Assembly (NCBI GenBank): GCA_003439945.1
Contig: QVRM01000946.1
Location: 597,501-661,500 of the forward strand
DNA: 64,000 nt
Direction of reading: 5' to 3'
Source of the DNA: Dermanyssus gallinae
Taxonomy: Eukaryota > Arthropoda > Arachnida > Mesostigmata > Dermanyssidae
The position numbers were made by a program, and so were the translations under genes. The notes under the pieces are model-generated. The model ran no database searches. It was not told where the DNA came from and saw only the letters and a program-made list of their open reading frames with translations. This document shows, piece by piece, positions 48,601-59,375 of this stretch. Every line of letters starts with the position of its first letter. The first letter of the stretch is position 1.

Positions 48601-48975
48601 GGCGGTAGCGGTGGCAGCAATAACAACAACAACCGCAACAACAATAAGAGCATCACCAATAACAACAGTAGCAGCAGCATCAGCGAGTCCGAGCATCCTA
48701 CAAGGCCAGCCATCGGTCACATCAATTGTGCGTTTGAGCCCGTTAGTACCGAGGATATCAGCGTTCACTGTGATTCTGTTCGGGAGGATTCGTTCCGAAA
48801 CGGAACCAGGGCCGGGGCCGACGTGGCTAACAAACCTGTCGTTGTCGTCGTTCCGGGTTCGGGGAATGAGGTGCAAAAAAACGCGTCAAAAGCTGTGTCG
48901 GCGAGACATCGGCCTGCCGACGCTGCTGTCCAGAGACCTCCACGACGGAAGGATAAAGACAGTAGTGACGCGTAG
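41415..48975 (+). CDS. Toll receptor, five coding exons (predicted 1492 aa)
   Basis: Type I membrane receptor. In arthropods Toll proteins bind Spaetzle-type cytokines and signal through the TIR domain to MyD88 and NF-kB (family knowledge). Model: join 41415-41689, 43154-43892, 44284-44403, 45177-45300, 45755-48975. All four introns are GT-AG, the junction phases agree (2, 0, 0, 1) and the total, 4479 nt, is a multiple of three. Order of parts: hydrophobic signal segment (about 47-70), Cys-rich start (C75, C87, C89, C100), low-complexity region (about 105-338), Toll N-terminal cap (339-440), about 12-13 LRRs (about 477-810), LRRCT (from C843), second LRRNT (C893, C897, C899), more LRRs, second LRRCT (C1009-C1059), transmembrane helix 1072-1092, TIR 1122-1262, Ser/Asn/Ala-rich tail. 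The internal LRRCT-LRRNT pair marks a protostome multi-cysteine-cluster Toll. Exon 5 is certain; the exon 1-2 join is the weakest part. Confidence 0.85.
42290..42440 (+). mobile_element. LINE 3' end fragment in Toll intron 1
   Basis: A short sense-oriented segment ending TTGAATAAAGCGTTTCAATCTCAA before a TA tract. AATAAA is at 42415-42420. The AATAAAGCG start of the tail matches the 3' ends of LINE B and of the R1-like LINE at 25.37 kb. No coding part remains, and the left limit is a guess. Confidence 0.45.
42436..42606. repeat. Two (TA)n tracts in Toll intron 1
   Basis: TA runs at 42436-42454 and 42540-42606, the latter about 67 bp. Confidence 0.95.
43154..43892 (+). CDS. Toll exon 2: Cys plus low-complexity extracellular insertion
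   Basis: The acceptor is TGTCTTTCCGCAG|A and the donor is CACCTC|GTAAGC. The exon is 739 nt (1 mod 3), as needed to pass from phase 2 to phase 0; skipping it would break the frame. It begins TDGWTAHCYEI, which completes a C-x-C...C-x-E-I pattern like the extreme N-terminus of insect Toll. About 235 residues of Ala/Pro/Glu/Ser-rich sequence follow, including Ala runs, a Pro8 run and acidic runs. Codons include CAG and CCA repeats (about 43637-43655 and 43684-43706). The end is basic (GHVRKREERVAQ). Such an insertion is not a standard part of Toll ectodomains. The exon could be shorter in some transcripts. Confidence 0.62.
43919..44058. repeat. Two (TA)n tracts in Toll intron 2
   Basis: TA runs at 43919-43943 and 44024-44058. 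Confidence 0.95.
44284..44403 (+). CDS. Toll exon 3: N-terminal cap, first half
   Basis: Forty codons, phase 0 at both ends, between TCTTCCGTTTTAG|GTG and CTTGAG|GTAAAT. A second in-phase AG four codons later (ATGCAG|GTGCAC) is an alternative acceptor. The translation ends FSLVYMDNTLE and runs into VIC of exon 4, resembling the F-x-L...V-x-I-x-C strand of the Toll N-terminal cap. RSRR at residues 347-350 fits the furin consensus R-x-R/K-R. Confidence 0.72.
44441..44573. repeat. Two (TA)n tracts in Toll intron 3
   Basis: TA runs at 44441-44475 and 44547-44573, the first preceded by (CT)n. Confidence 0.95.
45177..45300 (+). CDS. Toll exon 4: N-terminal cap, second half
   Basis: 124 nt from CTCTTCTAG|GTTATC to ATCCTGC|GTATGT. 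It reads VICTSTGMEV, then LEHLNVPAEAFRFYGCPIP and VTYADIL, the pattern of the Toll N-terminal cap in which a second Cys follows a short LRR-like segment. It ends in phase 1, and its final C plus GT of exon 5 gives Arg, continuing into VHDRVISKLHIE. The phase match and family resemblance make this a confident exon although it is only 41 codons long. Confidence 0.84.
45592..45721. repeat. Two (TA)n tracts in Toll intron 4
   Basis: TA runs at 45592-45618 and 45698-45721. The second ends about 30 bp before the exon 5 acceptor. Confidence 0.95.
45755..48975 (+). CDS. Toll exon 5: LRRs, transmembrane segment, TIR domain, tail
   Basis: The terminal coding exon, 3221 nt, after TTTTACTTTTCAG. It holds the main LRR array (repeats such as LQTLNLARNMLQSLP, LETLRLENNRIEHLP and LRQLKLKENNLTALP). 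An LRRCT with C843/C845 follows, then a second LRRNT CPSLCQC (893-899), further LRRs and a second LRRCT (C1009, C1011, C1059). The membrane helix IYVAISCTLGALLVLITLLYY (1072-1092) is followed by a basic stop-transfer. TIR boxes are complete: YDAFLSYSE (1125 on), RDFLPG (1165-1170, BB-loop proline 1169) and FW (1256-1257). The tail of about 225 residues has Ala, Ser and Asn runs and no recognised domain. Stop TAG is at 48973-48975. The ATG at 45670 lies in intron DNA and is not the start. Confidence 0.96.
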
Positions 48976-49600
48976 TCAGCCATAGAGTATCGTATTTATT
49001 CGACACGCACACACGACGAATGCTGAATAATACACTGATAGAAGAGCTTTCGAAAACTCTCGAAACTGAACGTTAGCTAGCGCCTAGAGGTCAATCAGCC
49101 CAGCGGCCCACGGCCGACGGAACGCCAATTCACTATATATTATTTTCGCCTGTTTTGTTGTCGTTGCCTGCCGCGTTGTTGGAAAGACTGTATAACAAAA
49201 ATCATGTTGATTATCGATGAGACGAGCGTCATGTAAATAACCCGAGAGTATTGTAGATATCGACCGGCTGGCATTGCTGTTAGGCCGCAGACAACGGCGA
49301 TTTTTTACATGTTGTTACTAGCGATATATAAATATATAATTTTTTTTACAGTTGTTTTAAGTGATTGTGAGGCGTTAACTGTAAAATAATTTGTGTACAG
49401 CAAACATACGTTGTCGGTAATATATAAAAATATCTAAATAGTGTGTGTGACAACACACAATCGTGCAGCTGTGTTTTGTCTCAAATGGCTGAATCTTCCG
49501 TGAAGATGCCTTTCACACTGCATTAGACACACAATGCTGACCAATCTCTCACGAATATATAAATATATATTAAAATGTAATAAGGTAATGTGAAGGCAAA
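48976..49600 (+). other. Probable Toll 3' untranslated region
   Basis: AT-rich non-coding sequence after the TAG with no AATAAA. The best polyadenylation signal is ATTAAA at 49569-49574, followed by a GT-rich stretch (TGTGTTCATGTT) around 49600. The exact cleavage site cannot be read. Confidence 0.5.
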
Positions 49601-50060
49601 TGTGTTCATGTTACATCAAAGGGTTTCAAGACAACCATCAATCTAGCTTGCTTCTTCTCCTATGCCGCGAACCGCCGGGCATATGGCAGCGTGGTATCTT
49701 TCTTTTTAATAGAGAACTAACTGGAAAATGTTGGTTGCATACACGGAAATCGCAGCAGGGAAGCTTCCTGCAAGCGCGGGTCGGTAGTGTGGGGCTTCAA
49801 CCCACTAAAAACCACTGATGACCACGTTTTACGGTCTGACTGGGAACTGCTTACGCATACCATACGACAGTCATAGAAAGCGTGTCTACTACCCCTGGCG
49901 GGTGTGTTCCCCGGAAGTTACGGGAAGGCGGAAGCGAATTAGAAGGACGGCACTTGTTTTCTTCTGTAGTATATCCTTGAAACCTTGTGACGCTCTGGTC
50001 CAGTAAGATGCTGATTTTGTTATTCTGTTAATGATGTCACGTAGAGTAAAAGCTGTAATA
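49601..50060. other. Intergenic, no gene recognised
   Basis: No domain recognised. Short frames only. Confidence 0.5.
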
Positions 50061-50290
50061 TTTTATTAAAGCTCCAGTAGGCGTGCGCGCTGTTCCGTCC
50101 ATGCTGGACGCCTCAACACGGTGCATTCCGGTCTGTTCAGCATTGGCGAGTTCATTACCGCAGTAGGCGCACGTGGAGCTAAGAGCCTTACCGATCCTAA
50201 ACAGGTTGGACTGGAAATCGCCGTAACCTCTGAGGACCTGGGCAGTCTAGAATGTAGGTTCTCCCCCTTGGTCCGCTGACCCAGCTTCTG
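50061..50290 (-). pseudogene. Minus-strand R1-like LINE ORF2 C-terminal relic
   Basis: The minus strand reads TAQVLRGYGDFQSNLFRIGKAL and then STCAYCGN, with later residues where the His and Cys would sit largely changed. This is the same Q-x-L-x-G-x-G...C-x2-C segment seen at 25.9-26.2 kb. It is short and decayed. The limits are approximate. Confidence 0.65.
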
Positions 50291-51310
50291 ATGTTTGGGG
50301 CCAGGCTGCGGAAGCTAGCGACTAAAATACCTTGCCATTATTCCTGACGATATATTGTGCCAGCAGCATCTGGTCGCTATTCCCCTCTAAGCCTCTGGTT
50401 CTGCTTCTACTCCCATTTCTTTGGGAATAACTACTAAGGTTGATACCCTTCAAACATATGGAATGTTTCCAATATTTAAGCACTCATTCAAAAGGGCTTG
50501 CCATCGTGATACCAAAACCAGAATATCCTTCATGTGTGCCTATTCCTTACAAAAACCTTCTTTTGCTTCATCCCCGTTGTGCTCTTTCGATTGTTTCTAT
50601 TACCTCCCCGAAAGAGATCGCTCTTATTATCCAGCCCCTCACTTCCTCCGTCGTCTGATCCCACGGTTAATTCTATTCAAGCAGCGCTTTCGGGGTTGTG
50701 TCCAACCCGGCCATTATTCTTCCGAAATGCTCAACCAGCCTGCCCGTCTCTACTAAACATTGCCTCCTCCCATATAATATGTAAATATAGCAACATCCAA
50801 GAGTGAATTGTAAAATAAATACTGTACAGCGAATTATGATGTCGTGAATAAACGTGAACATCTAACTGAGTGATAAATGCGTCGTGTGTGTTTTAATTGT
50901 TCCATCTTGGTCAACGGGTGCCTGCCTAGAGCTTGGTAGATACGTACGTTATACGTACAGTAGCATAACTACTGTTCAAAAGTCTATTAAAACAAAGGTT
51001 AAGCCTTTATAGACTCAGTTAAACGGTGCGCGTGTAACAACTACAAAAATAAACTTGTGAGCACACCATCCGCCACGCTATTGGTCTTGCGACATCATGT
51101 GCTTAAAACTAACTACTCCCGAACTAACAGCTTCTCTGTCGCAAATGCAAATCTGGCAGAAGCCGGCTGCTCAAAGGATATTTAAGAGATTATAGCAACA
51201 TCGTAAAGGCACAGAAACCAGACCAAGATCGGCAGCATACTTACGCTCAAACAGCTCTTTATACACTTAATAAACTGCGTATCTGAAGCTGCAGTTGAAC
51301 GCTCTGCAGG
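50291..51310. other. Probable degraded repeats, no gene recognised
   Basis: AATAAACGTGAACATC at 50847-50862 looks like another LINE 3' end on the plus strand, preceded by overlapping short frames with no motif. Nothing further can be supported. Confidence 0.35.
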
Positions 51311-51312
51311 CA

Positions 51313-51370
<58 letters not shown>
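51311..51370. repeat. (ATT)n microsatellite
   Basis: About 19 ATT units. Confidence 0.95.
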
Positions 51371-51373
<3 letters not shown>

Positions 51374-53460
51374 ATTATTATTGCTGGGTGTCAACTTGTG
51401 CTACGTACGTTAAGTTAGCCCAAGGCGCCCACACTGAAATGAAATACCCTTTAGGGAATTATTAGTCTTCACGTTGATGAGGTCCAATGACTCCAGGGTA
51501 ACAGGTGCAAAAAAGACTTATTTCACAAAAATATGAAATATAAAAATATGAAAAGCTATAAAAAATGCAACCCACCCAGGCTGTTTCATCAGCACTGTGG
51601 CTGGTAAAACTCAGGTAAAGCAATGCCGCAGTACCTGAAGCCGTAACGTCTAGAAAAGTTTGCATCCATTCTGCCCAAATAAGGCAATAGTGACTTCCCA
51701 CCACCTGTAAGACCTCTTGGTTCAAACGTCGAATGTATCCAAGCCCTCCGTGGGGCTTTTCAGACGATGGATAGGGCATGGTCGCTGACTCTCAGCGGTA
51801 TGGACGAACCATGCCGCATAGGCAGCGACAATGCTGCCACAAGGATTGTTTGGTTTCATCTAGATATCCTAACATGCCCGCTTCTACTGCCGCTCTGAGC
51901 GCCTCTGATATAAAAATGTGACAAGTGTAAGCAAAAAGTGCTAGCTTTTGCCTAGGTAGCAGGGGACCCGACAAAGTACAATGGATTGGCTTTTAAGAAC
52001 GTGTGGTTTATTAAATAAATAAACTTTACAAACAACCCTCTGAGGCCAACAGCCAATCAAGCAGCAATGTTGCTGCAACCTACGACGCCTTACGTTGTGC
52101 ACGTAACTTTTTTCCGCCTATATATATAGAGAGTCTAATATAACCGTTTGTACTTATCTTAATGTTTGATAAAACTCGGCAAGAAAATGTTTTGTCACAA
52201 TGAAAAGAAGAGGCGGAAACGTCGTTCGAAAAAGCTTATTTATTCGGTAACTTTTAAAAACATTGATTCGGTAACTTTTAAAACCATTGATTTGGTCGTA
52301 AATCTCGGTTCGAAGAAGGCTGGCTCCACGGGGGTTGTTGAAGGCCACGTTACAATTGCATAGTCACCCTTGTACTTTCGAACGAGCTAAAATGTAAAGA
52401 AATGTATCCTTGTCAAACGACAGGTAGAGGATCCGAATGACTTATTTTTACTTCTTCAGAATATAAAATCCCTTTTTATTGTACTAAAAGCATTCCGGAA
52501 CTATAATTGAACTAGGATCCTCGTCGGGACTTCTGCTTACATAAAACACGCGGCGTGCACAGTAGCTTATATTCTTGTTTTACAACAACCCGACTCAGTG
52601 AAGAAAAATGTTTGCCAATCTTCGTGATGTGAGCTCACGTGCTTTGGGTGTATCAGAATTGTATTTTTCCCTCGCGCCGTAGAAAGGCAACAGGTAACAT
52701 AATGGTAGGGTACCGCTAAGCACTTTGACCATTGGGATGCTAATTTCGTTCAGAATGCGCTTTGAGAAAAGGGCTGCCTGATCGAGTCCATCCCGTAGAT
52801 GCCGGGGCAGCGGATCGTCCAAGGCGGGCCCATTTATAAATTAAACAGTTTCCATAACTAGAGTCGATTAGATATAGGCTATGTTGGTCTTCATTTTAAT
52901 GGAGCGCTCTCACAATCGTGGGAGGCACAATTCGATTCCAGGAGACTTTCCAAAGCATTTCACTTTATTTTAAGAAACTGGCTATGCGGCCCATCTTGCG
53001 GAGACCAGCAAGCTAAGAGAATATTCATTAATCGGTTATCCCCACGAATTTTGCCCTTTTGCGTTTGAGACCTTGGCGCTCCTGGCGTTCGGACCAGGCA
53101 GCTGATTCGCAAAATCGGCGCTTTGTTAAACATGCCATCCTCTGACCGCAAGTTGTCATCCTTTTTAAACAACATCTGGATTCTGACATACGCCGAGGAA
53201 ACGCTGCATCTGTTCGGGGCACACTTCTGAAGTGGTCATGGCCTGGCCTCAGTCACAATACACGCCCGCTGGGCACATTAGTTTAGGTAGCTAATCCTTC
53301 GTGATATGTGTAACATATACATAACGCATTATACGAAAAAGAAATGCGATTTAACGTAATTTTACCTACATTATCTTTATAAGTCGGGTCAATTCGTTTC
53401 TTGCAGTTTAAACGTAATATAATTAGATCGCCGAAAGCCTAGTATGTCTAGATCTACTTA
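51371..53460. other. Intergenic, no gene recognised
   Basis: Frames such as 51462-51779 (minus, 105 codons) and 52595-52822 (minus) have no recognised domain. A 28-base segment at 51776-51803 recurs with 3 changes at 60162-60189. Confidence 0.4.
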
Positions 53461-53489
53461 ACGGCTTGTGGAAGACCTAGTTACTAGAC

Positions 53490-53800
53490 TTAGTCTAGCG
53501 GAACCCTCTTGTCTTCTTTATTTCAGAGAACATTTTGTAAATAAAGTTCAAGCGGTTTACGGACCTTTTTTGGATCGCCAGCAATGGTCACGCAGAACTG
53601 GCAGATACACACTACAGCCCGATGGGCGTCTTGGGACCGCTATTCATTCTATGGGTTACACCATAAAGTCTGCCATATAAGAGATTTCTACGGTCCTGAC
53701 TTCGGATGTGCGTGCCGTTTGTGCGACAAACCGTCAGCTATATACCATCTAGGCACTTGTCACAGAGCTATTTCTCTTACCCAATTATCGGCTCAATATT
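53490..53800 (+). pseudogene. Possible LINE ORF2 C-terminal relic (Cys/His motif)
   Basis: The plus frame near 53680-53770 reads VCHIRDFYGPDFGCACRLCD, then AIYHLGTCHRAI. That is a C-x2-C...H-x4-C motif like the C-terminal knuckle of R1/jockey-group LINEs. The frame upstream is broken. Low certainty because only one motif is present. Confidence 0.4.
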
Positions 53801-53834
53801 TAATATATCTTATTTACCTAAAAACTTGTATTCC

Positions 53835-53837
<3 letters not shown>

Positions 53838-53880
<43 letters not shown>
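53838..53880. repeat. (TA)n microsatellite
   Basis: About 43 bp of TA, directly abutting the inverted-end element that follows. The last sizeable TA tract in the window. Confidence 0.95.
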
Positions 53881-53881
<1 letters not shown>

Positions 53882-53884
<3 letters not shown>

Positions 53885-54333
53885 GGTCTCCTAGAATTCG
53901 TCTAGCAAAGTTTGGGGTCTAGTACAACTAAGCGACAAGTTAATTTGTTCCAATGGAACAAGCGGGCGGAAATATTTTTACTTAGAGTGAGAGCAAAGTT
54001 ACCAAAAGTGGTTGTATCAAACTTTTTATCCTGGCATATCTTCGCTAAAGCCCTCGGTGCCGGGCACGACCTCGATTGCGAGAGCCCGAGTCCTCCAATC
54101 GACAAACCAATCATACCTGCGTATTTGGAGGAGAATTTTGCATCTGCAAAATTGCATTCCATGTTAGCTCAAAGCTGAAAACAAGTTGTTGATAATCTTG
54201 TTGAAGATAATTCTAAAGAAATTCTTTGCAATTTCTATATTTTGGCTTTCACGCTTAATTGCTTTGAAAAAAGGATTTTTTTGCGAATTCTTCTAGACCC
54301 CGCAGTTTGATGGACCAGTTCTGAGATACCCTA
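53882..54333. mobile_element. Short DNA element with imperfect inverted ends (MITE-like)
   Basis: The left end CAGGGTCTCCTAGAATTCGTC..CAAAGTTTGGGGTCTAG and the right end read in reverse, GGGTATCTCAGAACTGGTCCATCAAACTGCGGGGTCTAG, can be aligned over about 45 bp with interruptions. Both sit next to TATATA, consistent with TA target sites. Length is about 450 bp. An 88-codon plus frame (53912-54178) spans most of the interior but is not recognised and may be a remnant of a transposase or chance. The superfamily is not assigned. Confidence 0.55.
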
Positions 54334-56169
54334 TATATATAAATATATATATATAGCGGATAAATACGTTATGCAAGCCGTAAGCAATTGTTAAAATTAA
54401 CGGGAACCAAAAAACGACTGCGAAGGAAGCCAAACAGCAACAGCACGTGAACAAACTGGGACTTCTATATTGATGATTGATTTTTATTATAGCATATGCA
54501 CTATACGTGCAATGTTTCTCAGCTCTTGAACTCTTGGCACCCGAATTGTTGGAATGTGCGCCTCAGCATGGTGTATTGTTCTACATCAGGTGATATATAG
54601 CTTATGTAATATGTGTCTTCCATACGTTCTTACTCCCGAGAATCTCCAGTTCGTCGGAAGAACGTCACCCGATATAACGGGGAAAGTAGGACCAGCGGAT
54701 AGCTTACAGTTGTTTGATACCTATAATCCAGTATCACCCACCCAACGGAAGTACTTGGAGGTTTGATGGTATCCCCAAAACCACGTTTAATACAAATCAA
54801 ATGTAGTACAATTGCCTGTGATAAATTTAAATGTATATACTTTAACGTTTACTCGTTAGCTTGTTCCTAATAAAGTTCCGCCAATAAAAGAGTCTTGATC
54901 TCAAATAGCTTTTGGTTTTTCATGAAATGTTTATAGAATGTGTGTCGCTAAGCATTAAAAGTGAGATACTATGTTTCGCCACTTAATATACGTATATATG
55001 TACGTACGTCAATTTTCACCATTTACTTTAGGGACAGATAGATATTGGCAAGACCTCGTGCGTCGGCCGCTTGAAACTTTCGCCTATTTCTTGTGCGGCC
55101 TGTTTTTGAGCGGAGGCGATGTTTGTTGGAGCTATAGCTATCCCTTACATCACCTCGAACTAAACTCCTCTTTGGAAACTTCTCTAGTGTTTTGGTAGTT
55201 TCATTGCTGTCCTTACCTCTGAAACAAAAACTAAGTATCGCAATCCGTCACTAAGCTTGGTGACGACGGAAACGTGTTATCAATCCGACTGGCTGACCGC
55301 AGAATTGCCAACCTGGCGAAATTTGTCAATTCTAGTGGTCTTGTAATGTAGGTCAGCATGGGACAACTGATGTAATGATCAGCGAAACATGTACAAGTTG
55401 TGGGCATATCGGATGTTAAAAACGTCTAAAGCGTAAAATGTACGCCTGTGTAGTGGCTCCCTGATGTGAGACTCTCTAGATTATATAAGTAATCAATAAA
55501 CATCTATTAAAAAACATAATGCAAAAAACGCCACGCAGCTAGATAACGTACGTTTTGTTTGCCCTTCGTTGGTTCACCGATAGGCGGTGCGGGTCTACTA
55601 GTGCATCTGTCATGGCTAAGTATACTGTCACAACTCTAAACCTTTTTCATAGATATGGCTGTCAATGCCTGACGTCGATACGGAGAGACAGCGAGCTTAA
55701 TTTGCTTCCAACCAGCTGCCTCTGCACTTAGTGTGGTGATCCTGCGCGCCGGCGGAGCAATGCGGTGCTGGGTACTCGGGGCTATTGAACGTCTTACCCT
55801 TTAAAGTGTACGTTTTGTGTTCCGATCGTTTTAAGACAAAAATAGTAGTAATATGACAAATACAAATTAGAAATGTATTGAGGCGTTTTAAAGTTGTTAT
55901 TTTCCGACTTGGAATTAGTGACCCTTACTAAGTAGACGCACATGAATAATCGATTCGGTCTGGACTTGGTACCGGATGCACATAATGGGAGTCTTATTTC
56001 TATATGTTATAAACACTCAATTTCTCGATCGGAAATTCCCCCGTAGCCAATTTTACCCGATGGGGATGTCATACACGGACGCCCATTCCTCTCCCACGGG
56101 GAAATCATTGAGTATAGGAACTACTTTTTTAAAATAATTTAAATTGGCTGCGCTGTTTGCTCGTCAAAG
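54334..56169. other. Probable degraded repeats, no gene recognised
   Basis: Two AATAAA signals at 54869-54874 and 54883-54888, followed by AGTCTTGATCTCAA, look like a plus-strand LINE 3' end. No coding motif precedes it. The sequence is otherwise unique-looking and nearly free of simple repeats. Confidence 0.4.
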
Positions 56170-56776
56170 CTAGCTAAAACCAATATCGTCCAGATGGCGC
56201 AACGATCGTGTCTTGCCAGCGGCAAAGCGATACGAATTATAATTTTTACGTTTCAACAGAACACTACGGTGTGCTTTATAGGTAAGCATGAGTAGGTATC
56301 CACTAGTGGTCGGTGAGCGGCGCGCTGACGTATTGTGGGTGTATTGCATTTCCATCGGAGGCTTTGCGAAACTCTGCAAGGTAATCCGATCGAGGGTTTT
56401 CCGCAGGCTTGCTATTACGTAGGATACCAATCACCAATTGCCGAACAGCATATCAATTGTGGGTCTCTAAATGGATTCACATAGTCACATGAAGGACGCA
56501 GGTTCAGTATTGGCTGTCTCAAAGATGTGACGCCTAAAATCTGCATTGAATTTGACCCCTAGGTCTTTGTAGAGAGATAGGTATAGGTGTCCCACTTAAA
56601 GTATACATTATTTTTCTGGCCGGTATCTTTCTACCGGGAGGATCTTCACTACGAACTTGCAAACACTTCGCTAGTGCTGGTCGGCTTAGAAAACTGAATA
56701 TTAATCTCTGCAAACCATTGTGCAAATAGTGCGAGCATAATATAGCTATACCCAGATGTTCATATAACTGGGGCAC
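56170..56776 (-). pseudogene. Minus-strand LINE ORF2 relic (thumb and C-terminal region)
   Basis: From 56776 downward the minus strand reads HNGLQRLIFSF.., then RKIMYTLSGTPIPISL. After a one-base shift comes YKDLGVKFNADFRRHI, the Y-x-L-G-V...H-I thumb motif of LINE reverse transcriptases. Lower down, SFAKPPMEMQYT and PTTSGYLLML resemble the conserved C-terminal block (P-x-x-E-Y...W-S-P-x-T-x-x-x-L). Frameshifts separate the blocks. A different family from LINE A and LINE B; probably CR1/Rex-like. Confidence 0.62.
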
Positions 56777-58440
56777 AATTCAGCATGCCCCATGAAAACA
56801 GACAGACTGTCGCACCAACCATGGGCGGACACGAATAGGCTAGGGAAGCGTGTCACAGAGACACGGAAAGAGCACTTGACGTGACCAGTTCTTTTTCTTT
56901 TCCAATCACCAATTTAAACGTTTTGTGATTTTTAAAACTAATGGCCTTAATATTAAAGAAAGTGTCCATTAACTCATCACGTTTCAACCGACGTATTGCT
57001 TTTCCATAATATTGTAGAAAAAGGGAGAGTCAAGAAGGTAGGAAAATCGCCGGTATTATCTGACGAGCGTTTCTGTCGGAGATGTGTGAGGTGTACACGT
57101 TCGTTCTGCAAAAGTATTTGTAGTCAGTTTTTAGTGTCAAATAAGACAGGGTTCCTAGTCGAGACAGTTTTCAAGGTCTTTCTCCGAAAAAAAGCACCCT
57201 TCTACTGCACTTAAAGATGACATGCGCAATTGGTTTCCGATACACACCACAGCGCTCACGCGTCGAGTTCTCTATCGAGTTGGAGTGAAATTTGCGTGTT
57301 CCAGTCTGAAGCAGATAGGCTTAACATAGAAGTTCTGGTACAAATGCATTATTATCATCGAATAACCCTGAAAAGCAAACTTCTAAATAAAAACAGATAT
57401 ACGATTGAGAAAAACAGAACGCTTGTCTAATCGCACGGACATCTCGAAGTTCCTATGGAACGAACAAGCTTAGCTGGCAATTTCTTTTAATCCGCGATAT
57501 AGTGACTGAAGTCAAGATTATTAGGTTACATGGCCAGGTTCGCAACAATGATAACAGATGTTAGGGTAGCGCCATTCATCACGTAATCATATTTTGTGCG
57601 CCGTGTTTTAGAAGGGTGCCTTTAGCGGGAGAAAGTAGCATTAGTTAATTCATCACATTGAAGCTTTACTTTGCTGCTTATTTCCTTCATTCCTCGGGCC
57701 GCACGGCGTGCCTTTAGGTCTAAACGACATTACCGTCGTAGGTGCTTATAGCAAGTAAAGAATATCAAGCCGTAGATGTATGCGAACATCTAAAACAGGC
57801 ACAACGTATGAGAAGGGGGAAGTACAACCTCCCAGGGAAACTCTAGGTATCGCAGGAAAAGCACAACAAAGACTACATTGTTTCTTTACTTGAATGGTAC
57901 TATCGCTTAGGACTAACTCGATTCACAAGCTTTTCTAGAGTAAAGAATATTGAAGCTGGAATAACAAAAGGGTGAAAAGGTACTCTTTTTGATGACCAAA
58001 GTTAATGTTTAAACGTTTTGGGTGCATAGATATGGTGTACGTCTATTCTGTCTAGCCCTAGCCCTTAGCCTTTTTTCATGAATCGGAGTATTAATCGAAA
58101 ATGTTTAGTTGGAAGTAAGAGAAGTACTGTTCTGCGTTATGAAACATTTCGAAGATTAATCTAAGATTTATCGAAAACCGTGGAAAAGTGACTTACCAGG
58201 TGACAAAAATCAGCTCGCAGATCGTAGATCGAAATGATTTGAGAATGTCAGAAATGAGTCGACGCGTCCGGTGGCAAAGCAAGCCTCTTGCTGCGGCGCT
58301 TAATATCAAATGTAGAGGCAAATATACCTCTCGGCGTAAGGGATACTTGGAACAGTAGGGGACGGACCTCTTCAAAGAAGTAGAGCTACAGACAACAAGG
58401 TTCCCCAAGAAGTCCTAACGTTCAGCACAGCTTGGGACGA
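56777..58440. other. Intergenic, no gene recognised
   Basis: May include further decayed LINE sequence next to the relics on either side, but no motif could be read with confidence. Simple repeats are absent. Confidence 0.4.
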
Positions 58441-59375
58441 GGTGCCTTTAAATGAGTGCAAGCATCTACAATGCAACTACAAAAATAGCGACTTCTCCAT
58501 ATGCGAGGTATTAGAGGAGCTCGTGAGCCTAAAATCGAACAAAAGAGCTGCCTCAAATGGAGTACAAAACGAGCCTCTTAAAAGCGCGCTAGGCTCTTAC
58601 TGGGCAGTTTTTTTAACAGATGTCTCAGATTTTTACTCATTCCGGCGCAATGGAGTGACGCCATCCTTGTGGTTATCCCCAAGAATAAAGGCAATCCGAT
58701 GGAACCCACGGTTTCGTGCTGTATCGTAAAAAAGTATCTGCTTCTCACTCTAATCACGAAGAGCCTAAGTTCCTTCTTGGAAAGTAAGCGTGCGATTCCC
58801 AAGTAACAACATGGGTCCCACAGAAACCACTCTACCACCACAGCCTGTAGAATTTTCCTTGAAAATATCAACCGAGCCCTGACTGACACACGACTGTACA
58901 AATACTCCGCCTGGAAAGTTGCTTTCGACACTGCATCCACAGACATGATTCTGGTGCCCGTGGGTATGACTGCGCGCGTACTAGAACCTCCTAGGCGCAG
59001 CACTGAAATAGAACCAAGCGATATTTGACAGTGGTGTTTCGGAATTCCCCCCATTTACCAAACTTACAAAGACAGAAGCGATAACATTTAGGCGATGTAG
59101 CCGTGTGGTGACGGACAACAGCCTCCGCCTGAATGGCTCAACAGAGTGTATTATATGAGCTTTTTTCTCCTCAGCAACGGCCATTGCTTTCCAGCACACC
59201 TGATAGAGGGATGCGGGAAGATGTTCTTTGCAGCCGGCCCAATCAAGTCTCCAGAGCAACTATTCCTAACAACACCCAATTCCCTCTGCGACCTGAAGGT
59301 AGCCCTAGTAGCCTCACTGTCGCGAATTTTAAACAACTCCAGCGTTGATTCCAGCAAGATTCAGCGTTGATCTTA
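58441..59375 (+). pseudogene. Plus-strand LINE reverse-transcriptase relic
   Basis: The first block (58442-58729) reads FSICEVLEELVSLKSNKRAASNGVQ and LLTD-type residues before RRNGVTPSLWLS, matching the N-terminal RT pattern (V...L...KAxGxDG, then NGxxPxxW). A second block (about 58865-58960), ALTDTRLYKYSAWKVAFDTAST, covers the first catalytic motif in decayed form. A third (about 59050-59150), LTKTEAITFRR and NSLRLNGST, matches the K-T-E...F-x-R...L-x-L-N-G segment of R1-group RTs. Multiple stops and frameshifts. Dead. Confidence 0.65.
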
